From Sabulicella glaciei (GTDB lineage Bacteria; Pseudomonadota; Alphaproteobacteria; Acetobacterales; Acetobacteraceae), in contig NZ_JAPFQI010000018.1 in assembly GCF_026183895.1 (NCBI RefSeq), positions 24,644-88,643 of the forward strand: DNA of 64,000 nucleotides. The letters are read 5' to 3'. A program made the position numbers and the translations under genes. The notes under the pieces are model-generated. The model did no database searches. It was not told the origin of the DNA and saw only the letters and a list, made by a program, of their open reading frames with translations. Of the stretch, positions 46,061 to 54,428 are shown in pieces (within the stretch, counting starts at the first letter, position 1; every line of letters begins with the position of its first letter).

Positions 46061-47617
46061 ATGATGCTTATGCGCCACACCCTGCTTACCTCCATGGGGC
46101 CCGGTGCCTTGGGGCCCGAGTATGCTGCCCGGCCGAGCCGCATCAGCCTTGGCCGGGCTTGGCCCTGCCGCTGCGGCTTGGTGCTGCTAGCCGGGCTATT
46201 GGGCGCCCTCGGGACGCCGGCGGAGGCGAAGGCCCAGATGGGCGGCTCTGCGCAGCCGGGGTCCCGCACCGCCGCCGACTATCGGCCGGGCACGCCGCCC
46301 GCCCCCTCCCGCGCGCCGGGGGTTGCGAATGTCGGCCCACCCGAGGCGGCGCTGCTCCCGGGCGCGGCAGCGCTTCAGGACCGTCTCGAGGACCAAGGGT
46401 GGATGGTCCGCGGCCAGGCGACCTTCATCCTCCAAGGGCACCCTGCCTTTCGCTCGCCTTATCGCGGGCCGGGCAGCCTCTCGCCGGCCGCCAATGCGCG
46501 CAACACCTTCTCGGCCGACCTGGTCCTCGGCCGGCGGCTCTGGCAGGGGGCCGAATTCATCGTGAACGCCTCGGTGACGCGCGGCTTCGGGGTGTCGAAC
46601 TCCACCGGCATCGCGGCCTTTCCGAACAACGAGGCGTTCCGCCTCGGCACGACCGAGCCCTACATCTACACACCGCGCATCTTGTTCCGGCAGACCATCG
46701 GCCTGTCGTCCGACACCGTGCCGAATGACGACGACCCGCTGCGCTTCAGCACGCCCCTGCCGCGCGAGCGCATCACCATCACGGCCGGCAAGATGAGCGT
46801 GTGGGACATCTTCGACGACAACCGCTACGCCCACGACCCGCGCACCCAGTTCCTCAACTGGGCGCACGTCGGCGGGGCCGCCTTCGACTACGCCGCCGAC
46901 GCGCGCGGCTGGACCCCCGGCGTCGCGGTGGAATGGGAGAACGGAAGCTGGGGCGTGCGCGTCGGCGCCTTCCAGGTGGCGCGGCGGGTCAACGGCCTGT
47001 TCATGGACCCCGCCCTCACGCGGGCCTGGCAGGTGCTGGGCCAGATCGACCGCTTCTACCAGATCAACGGCCGCCCTGGCGCGCTTCGCCTGACCTATGG
47101 CGCCTCGCGCGCTCGGCAGAGCACCTGGGGCGAGATCTTCCGCAACGGCTTCGACGCGTTCGAGCAGAACCCCGCCGGCTACCGGCTCAAAAACAATCTC
47201 AGCCTGGGCTGGGAGCAGGAGGTGACGGACGATCTGGGCGTCTTCGCCCGCCTGTCGTGGAATGACGGGCGGACCCAGAACTGGATGTTCACCGAGATGG
47301 ATCGCGCCGTCTCGGGCGGGGCCTCGCTGCGCGGGCTGCGCTGGAACCGGCCGGAGGACACGGTGGGGCTGGCAGCGAATGTGGGCTGGATTTCCGACGG
47401 GCGGCGTCAGTACCTCGAGCAGGGCGGAATCGGCTTCATCACCGGGGACGGGCGGCTGAACTACCGGCCCGAGATCGTCACGGAAGCCTATTACGACGCG
47501 CGCGTGGCGCCCGGGGTCAACATCGCCGCCAATTACCAGTTCGTGGCGAACCCGGCTTACAACGCCGACCGTGGACCCGTGCACCTTTTCGCACTCCGCT
47601 TGCGTGTGGGCTTCTGA
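46061..47617 (+). CDS. OprB-like carbohydrate-selective porin
   Basis: 518 aa outer-membrane beta-barrel. Signal region (LVLLAGLLGALGTPAEAKAQ), Pro-rich linker, then OprB-type landmarks: GQATFILQGHPAFRSPY, FIVNASVTRGFGVSN, ITAGKMSVWDIFDDNRYAHD, PRTQFLNWA, and a final Phe. OprB proteins let sugars cross the outer membrane. ATG 46061 is one of several starts. Confidence 0.88.
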   Translation: MMLMRHTLLTSMGPGALGPEYAARPSRISLGRAWPCRCGLVLLAGLLGALGTPAEAKAQMGGSAQPGSRTAADYRPGTPPAPSRAPGVANVGPPEAALLPGAAALQDRLEDQGWMVRGQATFILQGHPAFRSPYRGPGSLSPAANARNTFSADLVLGRRLWQGAEFIVNASVTRGFGVSNSTGIAAFPNNEAFRLGTTEPYIYTPRILFRQTIGLSSDTVPNDDDPLRFSTPLPRERITITAGKMSVWDIFDDNRYAHDPRTQFLNWAHVGGAAFDYAADARGWTPGVAVEWENGSWGVRVGAFQVARRVNGLFMDPALTRAWQVLGQIDRFYQINGRPGALRLTYGASRARQSTWGEIFRNGFDAFEQNPAGYRLKNNLSLGWEQEVTDDLGVFARLSWNDGRTQNWMFTEMDRAVSGGASLRGLRWNRPEDTVGLAANVGWISDGRRQYLEQGGIGFITGDGRLNYRPEIVTEAYYDARVAPGVNIAANYQFVANPAYNADRGPVHLFALRLRVGF

Positions 47618-47633
47618 CGCAGGAGACGACCAC

Positions 47634-47750
47634 GTGGTCCTCGAATCGGTGAATGCAGGCGCGAACCTTGGCGCGGCCGTCGCGGAGTTTCATCTGATGC
47701 GGCTTGAGAGCGCCGACATTGAGGACAGCGCCCGGGTGGAGGTGGCATGA
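47634..47750 (+). CDS. 38-aa peptide between porin and lipoprotein
   Basis: GTG start with AGGAGA 7 bases upstream, ends in TGA overlapping the lipoprotein ATG (ATGA). Sequence VLESVNAGANLGAAVAEFHL and an acidic tail. Spacing and coupling suggest a translated link, but no homologue is known to me. Confidence 0.4.
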   Translation: MVLESVNAGANLGAAVAEFHLMRLESADIEDSARVEVA

Positions 47751-47965
47751 ACCGTCGGGCCACGTGGAGGGTGCCGCTCCTTCTCTGCCTCGTCATGTCC
47801 GCGCTGACGGGCTGCGCTCCCAGCCCGGTCCGGGACGCCTGCGACGCTGCGGCCCAGTCGGACAACCCCGAGGCCGCGGCCGTCTGCTGGGCGGCGCGGG
47901 GCTCGTCCTGGCGATCCTCGTCCCCCGCAGCCCGGGGGCAGCGCGGCATCATCGGCCTGCGCTGA
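47747..47965 (+). CDS. small lipoprotein, 72 aa
   Basis: VPLLLCLVMSALTGC is a short signal peptide with lipobox LTGC; the mature part is PSPVRDACDAAAQ then a Ser/Arg tail that may be out of frame. GGAGG precedes the ATG. Follows the porin in the same direction. Confidence 0.55.
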   Translation: MNRRATWRVPLLLCLVMSALTGCAPSPVRDACDAAAQSDNPEAAAVCWAARGSSWRSSSPAARGQRGIIGLR

Positions 47966-48029
47966 GCACGTTCGCACAGCCCCTCAGCAACGGCCGGCGG
48001 ATCACCCCCCGCAAGGGATCACCCAATCC

Positions 48030-49037
48030 TCACAGCCACCCCCGACGCTTGAGCCAGACATACGGAACGACGGTCGAGGCGACCATGAGCAGCAGGGCAA
48101 AGGGATATCCAAAGGTCCAGTGCAATTCCGGCATGTTGTCGAAGTTCATGCCATAGACCGTCCCCACCAGCGTCGGCGGCAGAAACAGGACGGCCGCAAT
48201 CGAGAACACCTTGATGATCTCGTTCTGCTCGATATCGATCATTCCCAAGGTGGCCTCCAGCAAGAACGACACAGAGGCGGATTGCTGCGCGCTGTGCTCG
48301 CTTAGGGAACGGATATCGCGCTCGATTTCCACCAGCCTCGCCAGATGCTCCAGCGCCAATCCCTTTCCGGGATCGGATTGACGGAAAAAGCCCACAAGCC
48401 GGCTGACGGTGAGCAGGCTCTGGCGCAACTTCGCCTCGAGCGCACCGACGCGCCCGATCTTCCGCAGCACCGCCTTCAGGTTCGGTGGCCCTCCAGCGGA
48501 AGGGCTCGGTCGCCATGCGGCGGGCTTCAAAGACGCCTGCTCGACGTCGCCATTCTGGAAGAGGGCGGCGGAGAGTTCGTCCAGCGTGGTGTCACCCGTC
48601 TCGAGAATGTCTGCCACTCGAGCCACCACGGTTTCGAGCAGGGATAGAAGAATGAGTTCGCTGGTTCCACATTGGCCGGGCTGCATGGCGCAGTGCGCCG
48701 CGAACTTGCGGAAGGGCGACGGATCCGCATAGCGGATGGTGACGAGGTGGCGTCGCGTGAGCACGAAGGTGACATCGGCCGAGACGGGAGGGCGGCTTCC
48801 GGAGGCGCCCGTGACGATGACGGCTGTCATGTAGAGGGCCTCGCCATCTTTATACAGCCGGGCCGTTTCCTCAATCTCTGCCATCTCGGAGCGAGACGGA
48901 ACGTCGACCCCTGCGATCTGCTCAGCCAAGGTTTCTTCTTCGGGTGTTGGGGCGTGCAGGTCGATCCACACGACATTCTGGGTTGCGACGTCGCTCTGCT
49001 GAAGCCCGTCCTCCCCGGGTGCAAAGAACTTGATCAT
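48030..49037 (-). CDS. corA: CorA-type magnesium/cobalt transporter
   Basis: 335 aa. Long cytoplasmic N-terminus, coiled stalk helices, two C-terminal membrane helices, and the YGMNFDNMPEL loop with the GMN motif that forms the pore entrance. Convergent with the small lipoprotein gene and divergent from the serine recombinase gene. Confidence 0.92.
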   Translation of the reverse strand: MIKFFAPGEDGLQQSDVATQNVVWIDLHAPTPEEETLAEQIAGVDVPSRSEMAEIEETARLYKDGEALYMTAVIVTGASGSRPPVSADVTFVLTRRHLVTIRYADPSPFRKFAAHCAMQPGQCGTSELILLSLLETVVARVADILETGDTTLDELSAALFQNGDVEQASLKPAAWRPSPSAGGPPNLKAVLRKIGRVGALEAKLRQSLLTVSRLVGFFRQSDPGKGLALEHLARLVEIERDIRSLSEHSAQQSASVSFLLEATLGMIDIEQNEIIKVFSIAAVLFLPPTLVGTVYGMNFDNMPELHWTFGYPFALLLMVASTVVPYVWLKRRGWL

Positions 49038-49179
49038 GGCGTATTCAACCGCGCTTTCCGCCTGCTGTTGCGTGCCCAGAACAACGCGAGGTGTGGAAGG
49101 TGCACCAGAGAAGGCGGCCAGGAGAGGCCGTCTAAGTCGAAGAGAGGGCTGAAAGCCAGGTCTGCTTTCTCTTGAAATC

Positions 49180-49205
49180 CGCCCGAAAACATTAGTTTTC
49201 GGGCA
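49180..49205. repeat. dispersed palindrome, copy 5, upstream of recombinase
   Basis: 10-bp arms GCCCGAAAAC and GTTTTCGGGC around ATTA, 24 bp identical to copy 4. A further half site GTTAGTTTTCCGGG ends directly before the recombinase ATG at 49231. Shape (about 26 bp, AAAAC/GTTTT arms near the middle) is like invertase crossover sites (hix, gix). Confidence 0.85.
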
Positions 49206-49230
49206 GAATCGCCGGTGTTAGTTTTCCGGG

Positions 49231-49971
49231 ATGCCGCGACGCCTGAAAACCCCTGCCCGAAAAGCATCCGCCCAAACCGCCCGCGCGGAGGTGGGCACCC
49301 CCGCCCTGTTCGAAGGTCTGCCCGAGGGGCCGCGCCTCGTTGGCTATGCCCGAGTGTCCACAAGTGAACAAACGGCCGAGCTGCAGCGCCAGGCGCTGGC
49401 CGAAGCCGGCGCCGCGGTGGTTCATGTGGACGAGGGCGTCAGCGGATCGGTCATGCGGTGGCCCGGCCTGGAGGCGGCGCTGGCCGCGCTCCGGGCCGGC
49501 GACACGCTGGGGGTGTGGAAGCTCGATCGGCTCGGCCGCTCCACCGTGGGCGTGCTCCAGCTGCTTCGGGACCTGGATGAGCGGAAGATCCACTTCCGCA
49601 GCCTCACGGAGGGCTTCGACACACGCACCCCGGCCGGCCGGGCGCTCATGCAAATGGTGGCGGTCTTCGCGGAACTGGAGCGCAGCACCATTCGCGAGCG
49701 CGTCATGGCCGGCCTCGATGCGGCCAAGCGCAATGGGCGGATGCTGGGGCGCCGGCCCGCCTTGAAGGCGGCGCAGCGCGATCACGCCCGCGAGCTGCTC
49801 GCCGACGGCCGCAGCCAGGCCGAGGTGGCGCGGATCCTCGGCGCCGGCCGGTCCACCGTGCAGCGCCTGGTGGATGGTTCCTCCCCGAGCCGCTTCGAGC
49901 GTGCCGTTGGAATGGCGGACACCGGCATGAGGACAGACGAGATCATGAGCATGCTGCGGCCCGACGACTGA
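49231..49971 (+). CDS. serine recombinase (resolvase/invertase family)
   Basis: 246 aa. The N-terminal catalytic domain has LVGYARVSTSEQTAELQRQ with the catalytic Ser, then LGVWKLDRLGRST and FDTRTPAGRALMQMVAVFAE; a Hin-like HTH follows (GRRPALKAAQRDHARELLAD, SQAEVARILGAGRSTVQRLV), then a ~35-residue tail. The palindromes just upstream are likely binding or crossover sites. Confidence 0.9.
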   Translation: MPRRLKTPARKASAQTARAEVGTPALFEGLPEGPRLVGYARVSTSEQTAELQRQALAEAGAAVVHVDEGVSGSVMRWPGLEAALAALRAGDTLGVWKLDRLGRSTVGVLQLLRDLDERKIHFRSLTEGFDTRTPAGRALMQMVAVFAELERSTIRERVMAGLDAAKRNGRMLGRRPALKAAQRDHARELLADGRSQAEVARILGAGRSTVQRLVDGSSPSRFERAVGMADTGMRTDEIMSMLRPDD

Positions 49972-50154
49972 GGGCTTCGGTGTGGCGGCCGGTGTCGCAT
50001 CAGCCGCACCATCTCCAGCAGGGTGCTGCCACGCTCCGAGGCGTGACCTTCGAATTGCCCCCACGCCTCCGACGCCGCTAAGATCACGACGCGCCGAGAG
50101 GAGGAGGGGGCTGAATGACCGCGTACAACCAGCACCATCCCCGCGGACCCGTCT

Positions 50155-50183
50155 CAGCCCTGCGACAGATCGTCGCAGGGCTG
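50155..50183. repeat. perfect 12-bp inverted repeat ahead of MATE gene
   Basis: CAGCCCTGCGAC, five-base loop, GTCGCAGGGCTG. No T run follows, so it is not a plain terminator. It lies in the 360-base gap between recombinase and MATE genes, which also holds a 28-codon ATG frame (50115-50201) preceded by GAGGAGGAGG. Could be an operator or attenuator. Confidence 0.5.
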
Positions 50184-50331
50184 GCCCGGCGGCCCACCTG
50201 ACCTTTCGATAGGCCGCCCCAAGGACCTGCCCTGACGACGCAACCGTGTGCGGCAATCGCCGTGCCCGGACCGCCTCGTCTTGCTCACCGCTCCGCGGCG
50301 CCACGCCCGGAGTCAGACTCGCAGGTCTCCC

Positions 50332-51693
50332 ATGTCCTCCCCCACCCGCGCTCTCCTCGACGAGGCGCGCTCGCTCGGCGGCATCGCCGCCGCGGTCTCG
50401 TCCACGATGCTCGCCCAGCTCGCGCTCTCGGTCGTCGAGACCCTCGTTGTCTCGCGCCTGGGCGCTCCTGCCCTCGCGGGCGTTGCCCTTGCCGCCGGTC
50501 TCGAACTCCTCGTCTTCCTCCTTTGCCTTGGGGTCGTCACCGCCCTCATCCCGCTCGTCTCGACCGCCCTTGGGCGCGGCGACCTCGCGGCCGCGCGCGC
50601 GAGCACCGGTGCTGGTTTCCTCGTCGCCCTCGCCACCTCGCTTCCGGCCGCGCTGGTCCTCCTGCTCCTGCGCGCGCCAATCGCGGCCCTCGCCGAGCCG
50701 GGGCTCGCGGCAGAGAGCGCTGCGGCCTACCTCACCGGTTCCGCGGTCGGCCTGCCGGCCTGGGTGCTCTTCGTCGCGTTCCGCTCGGTCGCGGTCGCGG
50801 CCGGGGCGAGCCGGACCACCGTGCTCGCCATGACCCTCGTCGTGCCCCTGCATGCCGCTCTCTGCCTCGGGCTCACGCTTGGTGGGCCAGGCCTGCTGGC
50901 GCTCGGCGCTTTCGGGGCAGGGGTCGCCCGTGCGCTCGCGGGCGGCTTGGCGCTTGCCTTCGTCGCATTCGCCCTACGGCGCAGCCCGCACGGATCGTGT
51001 CGGGCCGTCCTGAGGCCACTCTCCCGCCCCACCGGGGCAGCGATCCATGACCTCCTCCGGCTTGGCGTGCCCTTCGCCGCCCGCATCCTCCTCCGGGAGG
51101 GTGTAATGCCCGCGGCGGCCTTCCTCGTCGCACCGCACGGCACGGCCGCCGTCGCCGCGCATGCCCTCGCGTCCAGGCTCGTCGACCTCCTCGGGATCAC
51201 AAGCTTCGGCTTGAGTTCGGCCGCAACGGTGCGGGTTGCGCGGGCGGTCGGCCTGGGTGACGGGGCCGCGGTTGCGCGCGCTGCCTGGGTCTCGCTCGGG
51301 CTCGCGCTCCTCGTCGGCCTCGCCACCGGTCTGCCCCTCGCCTTCCTGCCCGGGACGGTCGCCTCACTCCTCCTCGGTGACGACACGCCCGAGGACCTCG
51401 CGGCGCTGGCCTCGCTCCTCCCCCTCGCGGCCCTCCTGCTCCTCCTGGAGGGCGTGCTGTCTGCGGTGGGCGGCGCCCTCAGCGGGTTCCGGGATGCGCG
51501 CGCCCCGTTCGTCATCGTCGCCGTCGGCAGCTGGGCCGTCGGCCTGCCATTGGGCTACCTCCTCACCGCTGCTACCGCGCGACCGGCCGATGGGCTCTGG
51601 TGCGGGATGGCGATCGGCGCCGTTCTGACGGCAGCCCTCTACCTCGCCCGCCTTCTACGGCACCTCTCCACGCACCGGACGCGCGCCGGATGA
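50332..51693 (+). CDS. MATE-family multidrug exporter
   Basis: 453 aa, twelve hydrophobic segments in two similar halves (SSTMLAQLALSVVETLVVSR near the start, LGVPFAARILLREGVMPAAA at the midpoint). MATE proteins export cationic drugs or metabolites with Na or H. Codon use is extremely GC-rich. ATG 50332 lies in a longer frame; start not firmly marked. Confidence 0.88.
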   Translation: MSSPTRALLDEARSLGGIAAAVSSTMLAQLALSVVETLVVSRLGAPALAGVALAAGLELLVFLLCLGVVTALIPLVSTALGRGDLAAARASTGAGFLVALATSLPAALVLLLLRAPIAALAEPGLAAESAAAYLTGSAVGLPAWVLFVAFRSVAVAAGASRTTVLAMTLVVPLHAALCLGLTLGGPGLLALGAFGAGVARALAGGLALAFVAFALRRSPHGSCRAVLRPLSRPTGAAIHDLLRLGVPFAARILLREGVMPAAAFLVAPHGTAAVAAHALASRLVDLLGITSFGLSSAATVRVARAVGLGDGAAVARAAWVSLGLALLVGLATGLPLAFLPGTVASLLLGDDTPEDLAALASLLPLAALLLLLEGVLSAVGGALSGFRDARAPFVIVAVGSWAVGLPLGYLLTAATARPADGLWCGMAIGAVLTAALYLARLLRHLSTHRTRAG

Positions 51694-51734
51694 CCTCCAC
51701 CTTCTGGAGCACGGCGTCGCGGCGTGACGCGGGA

Positions 51735-51980
51735 TCATTCCTTCAGGACCTCCAGCGACCCATCGGCCCGCCGGCGTACCAGCCGGCCCTGCGCGTCGCG
51801 GCCTGTGGCACCAGGCCGCTCACCCAGCGCGGCATAGAAGGCGCGGGTCTCCGCGCTTGGGTTGCGGAAGCTCTCGCGCATTCGGGTCAGCGCCTCGGCC
51901 CGCTCCGCCTCGGTGGGGCGGTCAAAGGGCACGCGACCGTCCGAGGCGTTCGGATCGTGGCCATCGGGCTGGGTCTTCAT
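51735..51980 (-). CDS. hypothetical protein, 81 aa
   Basis: Charged small protein: RVPFDRPTEAERAEALTRM and RDAQGRLVRRRADGSLEVL at the end. Convergent with the MATE gene and divergent from the DUF433 gene. Unknown function; first gene of the small-gene cluster. Confidence 0.6.
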   Translation of the reverse strand: MKTQPDGHDPNASDGRVPFDRPTEAERAEALTRMRESFRNPSAETRAFYAALGERPGATGRDAQGRLVRRRADGSLEVLKE

Positions 51981-52042
51981 GGCGGCGGTCCTGCTCGGCT
52001 GCTGCGCTATCATACAGGGGTTCGAGGCGATGGAGGCCGGAA

Positions 52043-52348
52043 GTGGCGCAAGGCGATCCGCGGCCCGCAGTGGTGATCGATCCTGGGATCCTGGGCGGGC
52101 GCGAGCCCGTGCTGCGGGGCACGCGCGTGCCGGCGCGCGATGTCGCGGCCGCGGTGCGGCGCGGCCTGCCGATGGAGGAGATCCTGCAGGACTATCCGAG
52201 CCTGACCGCCGAGATGGTCGAAGAGGCCGTGCGCTATGTCGAGGCGGAGCCGCTGCGCGATCGGCCACAAGCGCCCTCGGCCGCCATCCCTGCGGGTGCG
52301 AGACTGGTGCGCCGCGGATTTGTGCCGCACGGCCGAGACGACGACTGA
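52043..52348 (+). CDS. DUF433 antitoxin-like protein
   Basis: 101 aa. VVIDPGILGGREPVLRGTRV, VRRGLPMEEILQDYP, LTAEMVEEAVRY are DUF433 signatures; such proteins are antitoxins of PIN-like (DUF5615) toxins and bind DNA. GTG 52043 with GGAGG upstream. No DUF5615 toxin is next to it. Confidence 0.8.
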   Translation: MAQGDPRPAVVIDPGILGGREPVLRGTRVPARDVAAAVRRGLPMEEILQDYPSLTAEMVEEAVRYVEAEPLRDRPQAPSAAIPAGARLVRRGFVPHGRDDD

Positions 52349-52374
52349 TTGGCATGGACGGCAGGAAGGAGCCC

Positions 52375-52803
52375 ATGGACCTCCACGAACACGCGACGGA
52401 CGAGCAGATCGCGCGCTTCGAGGCAGCGGCCGCCGAACTCCTGGAACGAGCGGGCGGCGCCCTTTCGCTTGCCCAAGCGGCCAAGGACCTGAAGCTGAGC
52501 CCAGAGGCCCTTCTTGAGCAGATCCGGCACGGCGCCGCGCTCGGGATAAAGACCCTGCAAGGCACGATCCTGGTGCCCACCGTCCAGTTCGCCGCGGAGG
52601 ATGGCCGCATCACGCTTCTCGAGGGCCTGGCCCACGCGGTTCGGCTCTTCGTGCGATCGAAGCGAGGGGGATGGGCCGCCCTCCAATGGCTGATCGCAGA
52701 GAACGAGAGCCTGGGGACCACTCCCCTTCAGGCTTTGCGTGAGCGTCGGTTCGAGGAAGTGGAGGCGACGGCCCGGCACTTTGTTGGCGACGACGAAGCC
52801 TGA
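52375..52803 (+). CDS. Xre/MbcA/ParS-like C-terminal domain protein
   Basis: 142 aa. N-terminal helical part (LSLAQAAKDLKLSPEALLEQ looks like an HTH), then a C-terminal stretch AALQWLIAENESLGTTPLQA then LRERRFEEVEATARHF that follows the toxin-binding end of Xre/MbcA/ParS antitoxins. GGAAGGAG precedes ATG 52375. No RES toxin is seen beside it. Confidence 0.6.
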   Translation: MDLHEHATDEQIARFEAAAAELLERAGGALSLAQAAKDLKLSPEALLEQIRHGAALGIKTLQGTILVPTVQFAAEDGRITLLEGLAHAVRLFVRSKRGGWAALQWLIAENESLGTTPLQALRERRFEEVEATARHFVGDDEA

Positions 52804-52812
52804 AGCGGGCTC

Positions 52813-53619
52813 TCACAGTTCGACGACGAGATCCGGCCGGAAGCCGGGATTGGTGTCATGCCCCACGTATCCGCGCGGATTGGCGACCAGGCGCGTGCGG
52901 CCGATGCGGAAGTCCTGGCTCGTGTGGATGTGGCCGAAGATCCAGACGTCGGGCTGCAGCTCCTCGATCAGCCCGTCGAGCTTCGACGCATAGGCCACGA
53001 TGAACGGATCCCCGATCCGGTGCGGCGGCACGGCGCGTGCCGAGGGCGCGTGGTGGGTCATCACCACCGTCTTGCCCGGGAAAGGCGCGGAAAGCCGCTC
53101 TCGCAGCCAACGCACCGACTGCTCGTGCAGCTGCGCCGCATCCTTGGGCCGAAAGCGCCGATAGGCATCGCTCGCGACCCGGATCGCGTGGAAGTCGTTG
53201 ATCCGGCGGCGGTGCCGGTCACCGACGCAGATGTTCGCCAGGCGCCGCACCTCATCCAGGGCGGCCTGTGGCTCCTCGTGGCCGGTGAGCGACAGGCGGA
53301 AGTCGGCCCACAGCGTGCAGCCTAGCACGCGCAGCTTGTCGCCCATCCGCCACTCCTCGCGCTCCAGGACCGTGAGGCGCTTCTGCGGGGTCAGCGCCTG
53401 GAGCTTCGGCACCATGGTGTCGATCTTGCCGTGGTAAAATTCGTGGTTGCCGCAGACCGCGACCACGGGTCGGCCAAAGGCGACCTCGGCATCGTCCCAG
53501 GGGCACAGACGCCCCTTGGTGAAGGTGTCGCCCGCGAGCAGCGTCACGTCGGCTTCCAGGGTCGGCGGCTCGAAGCCTCCGAACTCGCAGTGAAGGTCGG
53601 AGAGGATGTGCAGGCGCAT
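52813..53619 (-). CDS. calcineurin-like metallophosphoesterase
   Basis: 268 aa. LHILSDLHCEFGG (first motif), LLAGDTF, VVAVCGNHEFYHG, VVMTHHAPS and FGHIHTS give a full set of metal-binding motifs. It hydrolyses phosphoesters (protein, nucleotide or nucleic acid). ATG overlaps the stop of the upstream ParS-like gene, so the two are coupled. Confidence 0.92.
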   Translation of the reverse strand: MRLHILSDLHCEFGGFEPPTLEADVTLLAGDTFTKGRLCPWDDAEVAFGRPVVAVCGNHEFYHGKIDTMVPKLQALTPQKRLTVLEREEWRMGDKLRVLGCTLWADFRLSLTGHEEPQAALDEVRRLANICVGDRHRRRINDFHAIRVASDAYRRFRPKDAAQLHEQSVRWLRERLSAPFPGKTVVMTHHAPSARAVPPHRIGDPFIVAYASKLDGLIEELQPDVWIFGHIHTSQDFRIGRTRLVANPRGYVGHDTNPGFRPDLVVEL

Positions 53620-54065
53620 CAGAAGGAAACTTCAGCCATGGCCCTCTTCGCCGCGGCGACAACGGCCCCGGGATCTCGCCCGATCACCTCGAGCGGGGTC
53701 GCCCAGTCATTGAACTCCGCATTGTTCCCTGTGAGCCAAGCGGCAAGTCGCCAACTCTCCAGTCGGCCCCGCATCGCCAGCAAAAGGGGCCGGCGTTCCG
53801 GCCGGGGCTGCCCGTTGGGGCCGAGCTGAAACAGCGGATACAGACGTTGGCCGCCCTGCAGGATGGCGGAGACGCGGCCCACCTCCTCCCAGCCCTGCAC
53901 CACCCCAGCCGCGTCGGGAGAGGCGACGCCAGCGTGCCGGACGAACTCCGACGCCGGCAGCGAGGGATGCTCCTTGAGCCACTCCCGGCGGTACTCATCC
54001 CAGCGTGCTGACACGGCCGCGCGCCGGCGAGCCTCGGCCTTGGCGTCGTCATCGTCGTCGCTCAT
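53619..54065 (-). CDS. ParS-like protein coupled to the phosphoesterase
   Basis: 148 aa. Acidic start (MSDDDDDAKAEARRR), AAVSARWDEYRREW, then QLGPNGQPRPERRPLLLAMR and AAWLTGNNAEFNDWATPLEV with DPGAVVAAAKRA, the usual end of Xre/MbcA/ParS-type proteins. TGATG overlap with the metallophosphoesterase gene. Suggests a two-gene module. Confidence 0.65.
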   Translation of the reverse strand: MSDDDDDAKAEARRRAAVSARWDEYRREWLKEHPSLPASEFVRHAGVASPDAAGVVQGWEEVGRVSAILQGGQRLYPLFQLGPNGQPRPERRPLLLAMRGRLESWRLAAWLTGNNAEFNDWATPLEVIGRDPGAVVAAAKRAMAEVSF

Positions 54066-54138
54066 GGCGCCAGGATACTTGCAACCCGAGCGCGGTTCAT
54101 GTTCTTTTTTTGTTCCAGCAAGCCTTGGAGCATCGCGC

Positions 54139-54357
54139 GTGCGGAGGGTCGGGCGTTTCGTCGTGCTCGTGGACCGGCAGGGCATCCGCCATGCCCTGTC
54201 CGCCACGGCCGTCGTGGCGATCTGCGAGACCGAGGACGGCTCGACCATCCTGCTGCTGCCGGGCGGCCGGCACATCGTGACGGAGATCGCCCTCGACGAG
54301 CTGGCGATGGCGCTGAGCACGCCCGCCTATCTCGCACCCCGGGAAGGAAATGTCTGA
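54139..54357 (+). CDS. hypothetical protein, 72 aa
   Basis: Small beta-rich protein: VGRFVVLVDRQGIRHALSAT, ICETEDGSTILLLPGGRHI, then an acidic helix (ALDELAMAL). GTG 54139 with GGAG upstream. First of a chain of overlapped plus-strand genes. Function unknown. Confidence 0.55.
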   Translation: MRRVGRFVVLVDRQGIRHALSATAVVAICETEDGSTILLLPGGRHIVTEIALDELAMALSTPAYLAPREGNV

Positions 54358-54428
54358 TGGCTTGGTCACGCTGGTTCGGCGACAAGAAGCGGGCGCGGCG
54401 GCTCAAGGTCCCGGGCAGCGGCCGATGA
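54357..54428 (+). CDS. 23-aa basic peptide
   Basis: MAWSRWFGDKKRARRLKVPG: Trp and Lys/Arg rich. ATG overlaps the previous TGA (TGATG), AAGGAA is upstream, and its own TGA overlaps the next ATG (ATGA). Its only role may be to couple translation. Confidence 0.4.
   Translation: MAWSRWFGDKKRARRLKVPGSGR

Noticed and set aside
46196..47584. 462-residue minus-strand open frame
   Set aside because: Antisense to the OprB-like porin, which has clear family motifs.
36667..49205. Palindromes as ordinary terminators
   Set aside because: No T run follows on either strand, one copy is inside a coding region, and two copies share identical 24-bp cores.
49192..50853. 553-residue minus-strand open frame
   Set aside because: Antisense to the serine recombinase and MATE genes; Arg/Gly/Glu low-complexity.
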